From assembly GCA_973895155.1 (NCBI GenBank), contig OZ316899.1, positions 5,704,001 to 5,768,000 of the forward strand: DNA of 64,000 nucleotides, given 5' to 3'. This document shows positions 1 through 11,321 of the stretch, piece after piece. A model generated the notes under the pieces. It searched no databases, was not told where the DNA came from, and was given only the letters and a program-made list of their open reading frames with translations. A program made the translations under genes and the position numbers. This DNA comes from Marsupella aquatica (lineage: Eukaryota; Marchantiophyta). The number at the start of each line of letters is the position of its first letter. Positions within the stretch are counted from its first letter, which is position 1.

Positions 1-1733
1 GGTTTGCATGAGGATGGTTGTGACCACCCCATATATTTTGCTAGTCGTCAGCTATTCACGGTTGAGAAAAATTATTCCCCCACCGATTGAGAAGCTCTAG
101 GCATTATCTACTTGTGTAAGAAGTTCCAGCACTACCTGCTTGGATATAAAGTCATCTTTCATATGGATCATGATAGCTTGAAATATATGGTGAACAAAGC
201 AGACGTCACAGGGCGGATAGCCAGGTGGGTATTGCTCTATAGGAGTTTAACTACGAGGTGCAAGTTTGGCCATGGAAGGCACATCTCAACGTCGATTTCT
301 TTTCAAGACTGGATGACGTACCCGTAGATCAGCCTATTAGTGATACTTTTCCAGATGAAGAATTATTCCACGTAGGGGCAGGTACGCCCATGTGGTATAG
401 ACCGCTTATTACCTTCCTCTTAACAGGCCGCATACCCGATGGAATCAATCAGGAGGCCGTCGCCGTATTCTTACAAAAGGCCGGGTCGTATGTGATGATA
501 CGGGGCCACTTACACAAAGAGGGAGTTAATGAGAAGCTACAACGTTGCCTTGAATACAAGGAAATGCTCATCATTATGCGGGCCCTGCACGAAGAAGAAG
601 TTGGGGGTCATTTTGCGGCCATCACTACTGCTCATAAGATCTTGGATTTGGGGTATTGGTGGCCGACATTACATCGGGATGTGCAACACTTTATTAAAGG
701 GTGCGATTTATGTCAATGGGCTGGCGCCCTAAGAAAAGCCCACAATCAACCACTCACCTCCGTACTTCCACTTGCACCATTCGAGAAGTGGGGCATTGAT
801 TACATCGGGCCTTTCACTCCGGTTACCCAAAGACGCAGGTGCAGGTACACCCTACTAGCCATAGACTACTCCACCAAATGGGTGGAAGCACGGGCAACGA
901 TGAAGGATGATGCCGCTACCAGTGCCAAGTTCTTGTATGAGCAGATCTTCACTCGCTTCGGGCCCCCCTTGGAGTTAGTCAGCGATCGGGGAACGCATTT
1001 CATCAATGAGACCGTAGAATGCCTTACGGAGCAATACTTGGTCAAGCATTGCAAGACCACCCCGTACCATCCGAAGGCCAACGGACTGACGGAGAGGGAA
1101 AATGGCATCATTGGAAAGATCCTCAACAAAATAGTAGCAGCGCACAAAACAGATTGGGATGACAAATTATACGCCGCTGTGTACTCATCCAACTTGGCCT
1201 ACAAGACTACTACCAGTCATAGTCCGTACTTTCTCGTGTTTGGACAACACTCATTGGTGCCGGTCAAGTTTGAAATTCACACACCACGGGTAAGTATTTG
1301 GGATCGCTTACCCGAGCCTGAAATTTCTTTGGACAGAGCTTACCAGATCAAAGCATTAGAGGAAGCCAGGGTACTAGCTGCCCGACATGCAGTGAAGCAA
1401 CAAGCAGTTTCCAAGAAGTAGCACGATAAAAGACTACGGAAGATCGACGTCGTAATAGGCAACCTTGTCCTTCTGTACAATAGCAGGTACATGCAATTTA
1501 TTGGGAAGCTGCATACTTGCTAGTTGGGACCTTTCCTTGTCAGTCAAATTTACCCAAATGGCTCCGTTGAGCTCGCAACGTACGTCGACAATTTACTTCC
1601 CATGCAAGTTAGTTACGATTGTGTGAAGAAGTACCATCATCAAGATGATACCACCGATGGCGATGTTTGCGATGACGCTTCACAATTAAGTAGGGAGCTA
1701 TGTGACGCCGCCAGCATGGCGGTTAATGAGTGA
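1..1733 (+). pseudogene. Ty3/gypsy pol 3' part: RNase H and integrase (degenerate)
   Basis: Remnant of a gypsy polyprotein, cut by the window edge. RNase H end: FASRQL, EKNYS, then the HMDHDSLKYMVNKADVTGR stretch up to a FFSRL-like end near 315. Integrase follows: zinc-binding H..H..C..C (HEEEVGGHF to CDLC, about 585-715) and the catalytic acids in WGIDYIGPF, SDRGTHF and LTEREN, then a C-terminal GPFLVSQIYPNGSVEL tail. There is no chromodomain, so this resembles the non-chromovirus (Tat/Athila-like) branch. Breaks: in-frame TGA at 88-90, a 1-nt loss near 234-243, and TAG at 1419-1421 and 1521-1523. The frame ends at TGA 1731-1733. It cannot be functional. The same-strand ORF family at 2159 may belong to the same element. 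Confidence 0.9.
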
Positions 1734-2010
1734 TCCGGTCTAACCTGTGCTTAGCACGCGCGCTAGGGACATAGTAGTCCGTAATAATTAGCATAACAAC
1801 ACTAAATAAGGTAGTAACCACAACTAGGACATTATTAGTCAATAAGGAGCATTTATGCTTGGGTTGGCGGCAGAGCACCATTCGTACTTCGGGTCACAAG
1901 CATGCACCCTCGGGTCCGTCTAACAAATTAAGGGGACGGCTCGCTGACACGCTCTGACCCGGACCTACAGAGTGGTTGGTACATTGCAAGCGTGAAAGGA
2001 TCGGCCTATC

Positions 2011-2058
2011 AAAAGGAGGAAGGGACTGTTTGGCCAACAAGCCCTTAGGGTATAAAAG
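2011..2058 (+). promoter_or_regulatory. Candidate polypurine tract, LTR start and TATA box
   Basis: A purine run (AAAAGGAGGAAGGGA, 2011-2025) downstream of the integrase is followed by a TG at 2027 and a TATAAAAGG at 2051-2059, about 100 bases ahead of the first ATG of the next ORF. This could be the PPT and 3' LTR start of the upstream gypsy element, or simply a promoter for the ORF. If it is an LTR, the TATA box lies only about 24 bases inside it, which is unusually close. Confidence 0.35.
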
Positions 2059-2158
2059 GTGGGCCATCCTCTTGTGAAGCACCACCACTTCACCCTTCAC
2101 GCCAGCTTCGATCCCAACTTACTCGTTTGCTCCTCAGTCACCCACCGCCGTTCCCTAG

Positions 2159-4458
2159 ATGTCTGTCATGATTATGTCTAGTTCTGCCCTTTGGTTTTGG
2201 CTTCAATTTCTATCCATTGGAAATCATTTAGCAAAGTCACTGGCCAAGGTCAACCCGCGCCGGTATGAAACCGAAAGGCAGTATGAACGACTTATCCGCC
2301 TAGCCGGGCGCTATCACTATAACGGAGATTTCAACCTCCCATTCGAGAGCAAGCTCTGCCGTGCCGATGAGATCTCCGAATACTTCTTTGACGGCCCAAA
2401 GTACGTCGGTTTCCAGGAAGCACTCCTTCGGCTTCCGTATAAGGTCTTCACACTCCTGGGCACGATCGACTTACAATGACACCACTTCAATCATATCCCT
2501 GCCAAAGTCCAGGCTTCCATACACTACCAGTTTGGTACCGCAGCTTCAGGCAAGACATCCATCCTAACCTCACTCGGCTTCCCCTTAGACTTGCTAAATC
2601 ATATGGCGCCTCCTCCAGCTACAACCGTCGCCGACTCATTGGTGCCCGTGCCAACACCACCTTGGCCTCCGCCAAGCCAATCTCCACCACCAGTCGCACC
2701 ACCCCTCCGGGTGAAATCCATGGTAAATGCAGTGAACATCAGTTCTGAAGACAAGGAAGCTCACCCTCCCCTGAACTGACGACCTTGAGGTGCAAATCAA
2801 CATGCGCCGGGCAACCCAACACTACTCACACAAGCCCGGGTGGATAACACGGTGGCAGTAGCAGCCCCAGCACCAGTGCTAATGGCGGTAGTGTTGCCGC
2901 CGCCCGATAGAGAGGATGGGGAGATGTCCCCTTCTTCAAGTCACCCCGAGAACCAATCTTGGGGTAGGAAGAGAAAGGAACCCGCAGCTGTATCCGGGCT
3001 GCCTTTGGCCATAGTTGTGGTGGCCAAGCTGACCATGCATTGCATGGGGGAGAATGTCCACAAAAACATCCTCCACCCCAAGCATGCATGCTACCTGAAG
3101 ACCCAAGGGTTTGAGCACCTCGCCTCTCTCCCTTGGAATGGAAGCAGGTACTATGGGCAAGATATGACGGAGTTCATCCAGAACTTTGACGAAGCCCGCC
3201 AACAAACCCGAGTGCACGGGAGGGTGATGTCCCTCAACAAGGCACGCCTCAAGATGATCTTTGGCCTACCCAAAGGAATAAATCAGGTAGAATCATAGGC
3301 TCCCGGGGGCAAAGGAGCCAAGTATCAATCCTCTAGCTTTGCGGCCGAGGGAGCAATGGACAATGGATTCTTGATGAGGACATGCCCCATCCCAAAGGTA
3401 GCAGAACGGCTGGAGTCCAAGTGGTACGCCCTCCACATGATGAAACCGAGGGGCAAAATATCCGCCACCCAGGTCATCCAGGTTGAGAACTACCACCCTA
3501 GGAAGTGGGCGTCCTTCTTCTCCAAGAAGTTCCACGAGGAGATGGAGTGGAGAAGAAAGGCTTTGCACCTCAGTGGGAAGGTGTATTTTGCTAGCCACAT
3601 CAAAATCATCATTGAGTGGTACGCCCATTTTGACCGCCAAAGCCTCCCTCTATTGCCATACTTCAAGGGCTGGATGTCACCACTCCAACTCCCGCGCGAG
3701 CTGAGGTTTGTCCTTGCCCAAACCCGGAGGGGCATAGTCTGGAAAGTCCAAAACTCTTTGCACCGGGCACGTTTTTGAATGGGTTGCTAGGAGACTTCTC
3801 TCAACAAATTGCCCCAGATACCAAGGAGTACATGGCACGGAAGGTGGCCTACTTCTTCAACCAAGAGTTGGTTGCAGCCATGCGGGCAGGACATGCACAA
3901 GCCGAGGCTACGTAGAGAATAGAGCGGTATCGGATTGAGTTTGCCCACTTGAAAGACAAAGTTGCAGCCCGGGAGACCGAACTCCAATTGCTACAGCCTC
4001 AGGTAGCAGCCACTGAAGATCAGGTGGCTGAAGCTAGGGCCCGGGCATCCTTGGCAGAGCACGCCGGAGTCAGGAAGGACGCCGACATCGCACGGCTCCA
4101 AACCCAGATTGACGATTTGAAGGGACAAGCCGTCATCTGGCAAAAGGATGTGGAGGAGGCCAACGCTCGGTCCCAACGGGACACAGCCAAGATAGACTTC
4201 CTAATGGCGAAAGTGGCACGGCTTCAAGGAGAAGCCACGAAGCAGGCCCAGTTGGTGGACAAGCTGACGAGCAACATCCAGCAACTGGAAGAGGTATGTC
4301 AGGAAGCCGCAGAGGAGACAGATGCAGCAAAGCAAGAGAATGAATCTCTGCTGGACCAGGTCCAGCTCCTCAAGCAGGACGCCAACCGGCTCAGGAGGCA
4401 GTGGGATGGCCACTCCAAGTCCAACTATGGCAGGTCTGGCAAGCGTGCCAAACATTAG
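2159..4458 (+). pseudogene. Coiled-coil retroelement-associated ORF, copy 1 (degenerate)
   Basis: Function unknown. Read through its breaks, it has an N-terminal module (ERQYERLIRLAG ... ADEISEYFF ... VGFQEALLR), a proline-rich linker (about 2600-2720), a globular module with GFEHLASLPW, RVHGRVMSLN and FGLPKG (about 3100-3285), then NGFLMRTCPIPK and a W-rich stretch (about 3360-3700), and a C-terminal coiled coil (3949-4455) rich in A, E, Q, K and L. The same order occurs at 26300-29640 (minus), for example LPWLKPEVP, RVYGKDFYLTP and FGLPMGN. Breaks: TGA at 2477, a disturbed stretch near 2777-2840, TAG at 3296, a frameshift near 3745-3780 and TAG at 3913. It lies about 430 bases downstream of the gypsy integrase on the same strand. 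The globular part may correspond to the plant transposon-associated Transposase_32-type domain; that is an inference. Confidence 0.7.
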
Positions 4459-5483
4459 CAGCGGGATAGGTTTAGGATAGAGTTAGGAATAGGATAGTCA
4501 GGCGATAAGGACAAGCGCCAAAACTAGTTAGCGACGTTGTCCTATCCAACCAACCTTCATAGTTAGAATCTTAGAATAAGACACGTCATTTTACGGCCTG
4601 ACAATTAGTAGAGTTTAGAATCTGGGATAGCTTAGATTCAAGCACGTGGTCGGTTCAAACCCCGACTCTTAGTATTTTGTGCACCCCTCGGTAGAGGCAG
4701 GGGGATTTTAGTTTCAGAATTGACTATCCGCAGGATGTGCGGGGAGTCCCGGCCCCATCATGCTTTTGAGAAACATGAATGGGTCAAGAGGACCTTTGTG
4801 AGTAAAAGATACCAAGGAGGGAGGGTACGACTAAGCTCATTGGGCGAGTGCGGAGCCGGGCTTCATTGTAGTGTACAACGCTCTGCCGTTGGGCCTGTTT
4901 ACTCAAGAGATGTCGTGTCAACCGGGTATATGTGTATAACGGTTTCTGAAGTAAAGTCTTTTCCCACCATTTCTTTTGTGTAAACCGAGATTGTATGTGA
5001 GTGAGTTCCTTTGCATGTATGAATCTTGTATATGGGTAGAGAATGTCTGGCCGACATCATCCAAGCCGTGCACGGGGTGTAGGCTACGGATGGTGGTTGC
5101 AAGCCCGGGTTGGATACCCGTATCATTGGATCCGGATCGGAGGCGGACATTACAAAGGCTTAGAAGCCCTTAAGCTGGGGTCAATCTAGCTATCGACTTA
5201 AGGTACATTCCAGTGGCGGAACACAAACTATACCCATGACATTTCCATATGTATGCATAGGCACACTTAGCGCTAGATTACGGGAATAAGGTTCAGTTTG
5301 CACATCCCTCCTTGCCTGAACCCTCGAAACTAATGAAGATTATGCCCGTCTAAGCCGAAATCCGTGCAAGGACAAAGCTTACGGCGTGACAGGTATGGGA
5401 GAGGGTCATTGACCCAAATGACCTATTACCCTTGGCTAGATATGGAATGATCGCTTGTTAGCACTATCACAACTTCCATATTG
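4459..5483. other. Non-coding tail between copy 1 and element A
   Basis: No credible coding region. The sequence becomes T/G-rich with runs such as GTATATGTGTATAACGG (about 4927-4943), as in transcribed 3' ends of retroelements. A GGTTCAAACCCCGACT stretch near 4650 looks like a tRNA B box, but no cloverleaf surrounds it. Element A interrupts whatever this was at 5484. Confidence 0.4.
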
Positions 5484-5488
5484 GGGCC

Positions 5489-8400
5489 TGTGGTGCGTCC
5501 CATGGCCCTCTAAACCCAAGAACCCCCCCCCTTAACAAGCCGATTCTAACTGTCTTTGGCTTGCCGAGGTTGGTTCTGCGGTTTATCAACATGGGATGCT
5601 GCTAACTTCTTACCCACATATACTGGACAAATCTTTTCATTGGATCATGAGGTATGTCACTGGCCTAGTCCATGCCTCTTTTGCTCCTCCCTTCATGGTT
5701 TTCCTTCAAGTATATTTGGATTCTGCCCCCAGAATGATGCCCAATTGGCTTGGGTAGCCGCTAAGACCTCTCTCAACTCGACACATCCAACTCCACTACT
5801 TATTACCACCTTTCTTACTCCCTTTCTCTCCCTAGTTGGTGTGGGCAATCTTCACACAAGTTGATGCAACACACAAATATAAAAATAACTCTTATTGACT
5901 AAGTTATATTGGCGCAACTTCCATCCAAATAGTACTTCTCATACACAAGATCTGCAAACTAAGCCGGAAGGCCAACTCTATTCAGCTCATGAGTGTGAGG
6001 AAACATGAATACACGCAAGATTCACTGTATAACTAGTAACCGAGAGATTCTTTTACTAGATGATCCCAACCTTGCTAGTGCACTAAAAACTTGTTAAGGA
6101 AAAAGCCATGAACTCCTCGCTGCGCATGTATTTATCCTGGAAGCGCACCTACTATTTCATTACAGCGTAAGTCTAATCTATTCTAGCTATAATCTACCTA
6201 TGTATAGTGGGGCAAGAGCACAAGTGTTGCTCTTACCAGCGGATCCGCAATCCCACTAATCTAAGTGTCATGGCCACCCTCTTGGCCCTAATCTTAATCC
6301 TAAATCTGGAGGTCCGCACCCGCCTTGCCCACTCATGCCTCCTTCCTCCACGTCCCCCCTCTCTAAAAGGAATAGGCCTCCACCACCATCATGCCAGCGG
6401 TGACTCATCCCTAATGGACGCCCCTTATCCTCCTTCTGTGGCCAATATTGCAAGTCTGTCCTCTGACACATTATCTGCTCCTGACCGGGTCAACCTATCC
6501 TTGGCGTTATCTGGTCCAACCCCACCCTTGGCCTCATCTTTGGCTTCCGCTGCCGCCCTCGCCTGCATACGTGGTGGTCCCGGCATTGGCTTTGTTAGTA
6601 CCGGCATCCTCCTCCTTGCCGTAGTTGTCGTCCTCATAGGCTTGTCCTACAAGGCGGGTTGTCTCCACTTCCCAAGGTTGCGTTTGATGCCTATCAATGA
6701 TTGGCAACATGAGTCCACTCCTGTTATGTGCGCTCCCAGCTGGTCCTCTTGGCCGACTTCTAACATTGTCACCTTCACAGCCATGACCTTGCATAAGGCC
6801 GGTGCCATGCTCTCTACCTCGGCTACGGTGGCTTGGAGGAGTGTGTTGACTCCTGACCCGAAAGGTTTTTGCTTCTTCTTGTCCTTCCCTTCCAAGGTAG
6901 CCAACATCTTCCCCTTGCCCATTACTTCTGGCAAGGGTAAGGGTACCTTGGCTGGTCTTTTGGTCAGTACCACACCTAGCAACCTTGTCGTGGCCACTGG
7001 GGGTTTACTTGGTGTAGTCGGGCGCTTCCTTTCTTTCACTAGTTTCTTTAGCTGCTCCGTTTGATTGTCCACCCACCGCTGCAAGTTCTCCACCTTTTGC
7101 ACGGTGTCCTCCAACTCCTCTTGAGTCTCGTCCAACTCCCTTGGGTGTCCTCCAACTCCTTTTGCAAGGCCACCCTCTCCTCCTGGGCTTCCTTTAGCTC
7201 CTTGTTGAGCTCGTGGACAACATCAAACTTCCATCTTATTCATCTTTTTGTATGTTTGATTGAGCGTGTCGTCCTTCCTCCGCAGGTTGGCTTGAAGATT
7301 GGCCGACAGGGTTGCGAGCTCCTCCTTCAGCTGAGCAATGCCCCCATAGGTCTTATCAAACTTGGCATTCTTTTGGTGATAGGCCTCACAAAGATCATCA
7401 ATTTGATCAAGCTCTCCCTTCAGTGCCTTCTTTGCCCTCTGGGTATCCGCCATGGCTTTATTGTAGATTGCAATGTTGGCTTGCTTGGCTCCCTTCAACT
7501 CCTGTATCCTTTGTTCTTGGCCTTTGCTTTTCCTTGAGCGCTTTGACCAACTTCCCTTGGGTCTGGGCAAGTTTACTCTTGATTAACTGGTTATCAGCCT
7601 TGGCTATATCCAATTGCCCCTGCACGATGCTCAGCTCATGGTTTCTAACCCGCAGCTCATCTTGAGCCTACTTGGCTCCCCTTAGGTCTCCTGCTTTGGC
7701 TTCCTTCTTTCTAAGTTGTCGGATGATTTCTTCCTTCTTCATCCTCTCCAAAGCCACAGCTTCCTCCAAACGGCTTTTATCTGACACCCCCTTTGGACAA
7801 ACGGCCCCATCTCCAACTCTTTCCCAAAGATGCCCAGGGCAAGTGATACCGGCATCTCCCATTGCGACCTTTGTTCCCATGCCTCCTGTCTAACCTCTTC
7901 AAAAGTGGTCATTGGACTAGCTTGCCTTTTTGCAAGCCATCGGATGTCTTCTGGCCACCCTCCCCCCAGTAAGTCCTTCTCCTGGTTTAGGGTTGCTTCC
8001 GCCAGATCTTTGAGTCGCTCCTGCAGCTCTTGTGCGGCCTGTTTCATCCCATCACATTTGGGAGGAGGGACGCCTGGTGGGGGAGACTCACGGCTCCTTT
8101 GCTGCTGTGGGTCCCCACAAACCACTCCTAGAAGTGTAGGAATGAACTGGCCAAGGCTCCTGACCCCGGGTATTGGCCAATCCTCTTAATAGCCAAAGTT
8201 TTCATCCTTGTAGTCCTCCACGCCTACCCTTTCGGCTTAGAGTTTGGGGTCCTCCTGGTCTTCTTCTTGACTGGCCGTAAATGCGGCCTCCTGCTGGAAA
8301 GAGTGACTGTAGGGTGCTAGCTTTGGCTTCAGCTCCCATACTTACTTCTCCCTTTCTTCATTGGGAGTGGGAATCCCAGGCTCTCGTTCCTTGAGTGCCG

Positions 8401-10272
8401 GCCTCAAGCCCCCCAACTACATCTGCACTCCCTGTTCATGCTTTGGCCTCCTTCTTTCCATGGCCCCGACAAAGAGATCTGCCCTTGTTGGTCTTCTAGG
8501 GCCTGCCTCTTTAACAGTGCCCTGTACCGGCACTTGTACTGCAACTGCTGGCTTCTCTTTCTACAGCATGTGCATAATGTTTTGCATGGCTGGTTGTTGT
8601 CTCGACATGGGTGTTGGCCATGACATGAAGATCTGATTGATAGCCAGGGCTGCTGAGCGGTTTGGTCTCCCTTGCTGCCGGCCTCTCTTCTGACTCCTCG
8701 TCTGGTGCCCCTTGTCTGCAAGGGAAGTATCAGTGCAAAGGTCTGACTCCGGGCGTATTGGCACAACAATGGCATGTGATACCCAAGCAGGGACACGCTC
8801 CCCTGGCCTATCACTTGTTGTTCCTCCTTCAAGATCTTCTTCAGTTGGGTGAGGAGGTACCCGTTGTAATCCTGGCTTGGGTCTGGTCTTTGTACAAGGT
8901 AGACCTATGTTTTGCCAATCTCCAGTCTTGCCAAATTGCAATGCATGGTAACCCGCAGGAAATCAATAATTTCTCCTATGTGCGGGGTGGTATAGGTGTT
9001 CCGGAAGAAGCCATTCCTTGTTGATGGCCTCGGGAACAATTTGTACTCCTTATACGACAAGTTCTTCCGGGAGTCCACCTTGGTCTTATTGCCTGTTGGC
9101 AAGCCAAATACCTTGGCAATCACCTTGGGAGTGAGATAGAATACCCTCCCGTACACCTTGCTCATGTCTAAATCGTGATCCCATGAATTCCAACAAGTCT
9201 GAATTTGGCACCTCCGGCTTCAGCCAAGGTAATCTAATGAAGGTCTTCAAGCCGGATCCAACCATGAAGCCTTGGTACTTTCGGGAGTGCATGGCCATAA
9301 AACATGCATCCTTGTCTTGTGCAAAATATAACTGCACTTCCTTGAGCCGGACCATCGCCCAACCCTTCCATGTGTCCTCCCTTATGGGGATGGCATTGAC
9401 TAGATTGACCTCCGGTCCTCCTTCCTCCTCCTGCCTCTTTCTTCCTTGCTCAACAGGCTTTCTAGGTGCCGCAAACCTAGCTAGTTCTTTTTGTCGGGGT
9501 GGCTTCTTCATTGATGGGTACCTTCCTCTTCATAGCGGGTGCTCCCAACAACTCCCCCAACATTGTTACTTTTGTCCACGCTGTCGTGCTACCCTTTAGG
9601 TCCCAATGTTTGTCGTTGCAATGGTTGATGGCCTCACGGATGCAGATAATTTTGTTCTTACGGAATAGTAGGTCATCAAACTGGTTGGCAGAAGGCGTCC
9701 ATAAGAACTCATCCTTGACAAGCTCTCCCCCCAGGAAAGTAGACCTCTATAGCTCCCACGGCCTAGCAAGCTCGTGTCTTTCTTGGGCTGCTCCCTCCGG
9801 CCCCTTGTCTTTGTAGGTTCCAATGTGCTCAGTTTCCCGTGCAAACAGACATCCCCAAAAATGTGCAACTTGGTTGATGTTGCTCATTCCCGCTTTGTGT
9901 TGATGCTCGGTATCTGCTTCTGCCCCAAGTGCTTGCCTAAGCAGTTGACAATTTGTTGGCTTTTCTCTGTAATCCTCTATTGATTGGTGCTTGCAAATGA
10001 GTCATCGCTCTTGGTGAATAGTCCTTACCCCCCTCATGCCTGCCTTCGCCTGACTGCCCATTGATTGCCCACTGCCAATAGTGCTTAGCGTGCCCTGACT
10101 CTAATTTGCCTTCTGGTTGTCATTAGCCCTTACTTTCAGCCTCGGCTCGGGTTCCATGGTTACACTCAATTGTTTAAGTTTTCCCTTTCCTCCTTATACT
10201 AATGCGATTTTAGTGCACACCACCCATGTTTACCTTTTTAAATGGCCTAGTGATTCTTGGCTAGGCATCACA
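5489..10272 (-). mobile_element. Element A: TG...CA unit with 5-bp TSD (solo LTR-like, ORF-bearing)
   Basis: The left end TGTGGTGCGTCCC and the right end GGCATCACA mark where similarity to element B (25389-30018) starts and stops. The ends begin TG and finish CA, form a short inverted repeat (TGTGGTGC / TGTGATGC), and are flanked by an exact duplication GGGCC (5484-5488 and 10273-10277). These are LTR hallmarks, but I find no second copy of either terminus inside the 4784-bp unit. It therefore looks like a solo LTR, unusually long and protein-coding on the minus strand, or an unclassified element. The ORF occupies about 6386-9887; about 900 bp beyond its 3' end and 385 bp ahead of its start are non-coding. 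Confidence 0.75.
6386..9887 (-). pseudogene. Coiled-coil retroelement-associated ORF, copy A (heavily degenerate)
   Basis: Decayed relative of the ORF in element B. It starts at ATG 9885-9887 (MSNINQ...FWGCLF; copy B has MSNVNQ...FWGCLF). Recognisable pieces: DDLLF...IREAIN (about 9640), EDTWKGWA and EVQLYFAQDKDACFM (about 9360-9290), LPWLKPEVP (about 9220), a FGLPTGNKTKVD box (about 9100), NGFFRNTYTTPHI (about 9015), then a coiled coil rich in E, K, Q and L from about 8100 to 7000, and a low-complexity tail (about 6650-6430). The frame switches repeatedly and stops are frequent, so it is non-functional. Opposite-strand open frames in this interval are shadows of it. Confidence 0.75.
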
Positions 10273-10277
10273 GGGCC

Positions 10278-10419
10278 ACATGCCCATTAACCGTCTATTG
10301 GACCCTATGCACATCAAGGGAAATGTTGGGAGGTCATTGCTCCGACATCTATGGAAGGGTATTTTTGTTGGATTTCTTTAAATGCAGTTTATTCTAGAAT
10401 TTTTGCAACTTTTTAAATT
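10278..10419. other. Right flank of element A
   Basis: No gene seen. This is the target sequence into which element A inserted; if A is removed it joins the sequence ending at 5483. It leads into the palindrome array. Confidence 0.4.
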
Positions 10420-10740
10420 AAAGGCGACGCTTTATAAAGTGTCCACTCTAATTGCGATGCTTTAAGAAGCATCCACTAAAGTACCAACCCTATAAGACGT
10501 GTGTTCCAAAGGAGTGACTAAAATAATGACGCTTTTAGAAGCATCCATAACCCAAAGTCAAGAAGATAGAAATAACATTTTCAGAAGTGTTCACCAAGTA
10601 TCAACACTATGCAAAGCGTCCTCTATTCCAAAGGCAAAACCCACGTACTGACGCTTTTAAATTAAAGCATTTGCTCAATCACTGACGCTTTCAAAATTGT
10701 CCACTAAATCTCCAACGCTTCCAGTGATGTCCATTTTCAA
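10420..10740. repeat. Array of degenerate palindromes around GACGCTTT...AAGCGTCC
   Basis: About nine units spaced 30-45 bp apart share the form (T)GACGCTTT-spacer-AAAGYGTCCA, for example GACGCTTTATAAAGTGTCC, GATGCTTTAAGAAGCATCC, GACGCTTTTAGAAGCATCC and GACGCTTTCAAAATTGTCC. Each can fold into a short hairpin. The array lies directly upstream of a palindrome plus TATA module (10791-10850). It may be an LTR U3 enhancer array or the subterminal repeats of a CACTA element; the downstream promoter favours the former. Confidence 0.65.
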
Positions 10741-10790
10741 CTTTGTTTTTCCACTTTTCAAGGATGATCATTTTTAGTTGTTTGAGGTCT

Positions 10791-10851
10791 GAAAAGGCAT
10801 GTCTTTTTAGTCTTTCCTTTGTGGTAGAATTCTAAGACCTATATATAAGAC
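10791..10851 (+). promoter_or_regulatory. LTR-like promoter: palindrome plus TATA box
   Basis: A near-perfect palindrome GAAAAGGCATGTCTTTTT (10791-10808) is followed about 36 bp later by TATATATAAGAC (10840-10851). The same pair, with nearly identical spacing, occurs at 63253-63311. Downstream, TGAGATTCTTTCCGGTGACT is present twice (about 10979 and 11021), a short direct duplication. This is probably the promoter and transcribed leader of an LTR. Confidence 0.5.
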
Positions 10852-11321
10852 TTTAGGTTGTTGCTTTGGAAAAGGGGGAAGAACCAATGTTTAGATTTTC
10901 TCCTTCCATTGTAACAAGATATTGAAGAATGTTTTGTATGGAAGTAAAGCAACATATGTTTTGAGTTGTGTAAGTATTCAGGAGATTCTTTCCGGTGACT
11001 GAATTTGAATCACAAACTTGTGAGATTCTTTCCGGTGACTTCACTGCTAGGCTTACTTGCTATGATGAGATTCACTGGCCAATTTGAGATTGATGTGTAA
11101 TATAGAAGGAGCAAAATTCCATGTTTAGAGTATCTGAATATCGTTGTTTTACTTTGGCATATGTATTAGAGTTTGATTTTGAGTTGTAAATCGCTGAAAT
11201 TCAAACCATGTTGATAACATTTTAATATGTATCTTAGTAGAAACAACCATAAATGTACTTTGGGTTTGGTGAGCAAAGAATTGTTCTACCTCAAATCTTT
11301 ATGGTACTAAAAGAAGAGTAG

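Noticed and set aside
2159-4458. Envelope-like gene downstream of gypsy integrase
   Set aside because: The frame has no signal peptide or transmembrane segment; it is a soluble, coiled-coil protein by appearance.
4620-4700. tRNA gene suggested by GGTTCAAACCCCGACT
   Set aside because: The B-box-like word is present, but no A box at the right distance and no cloverleaf can be drawn.
6207-8636. Plus-strand frames in element A, e.g. the 285-codon frame at 6207-7064
   Set aside because: They are the complement of the minus-strand coiled-coil ORF; the conserved motifs read on the minus strand.
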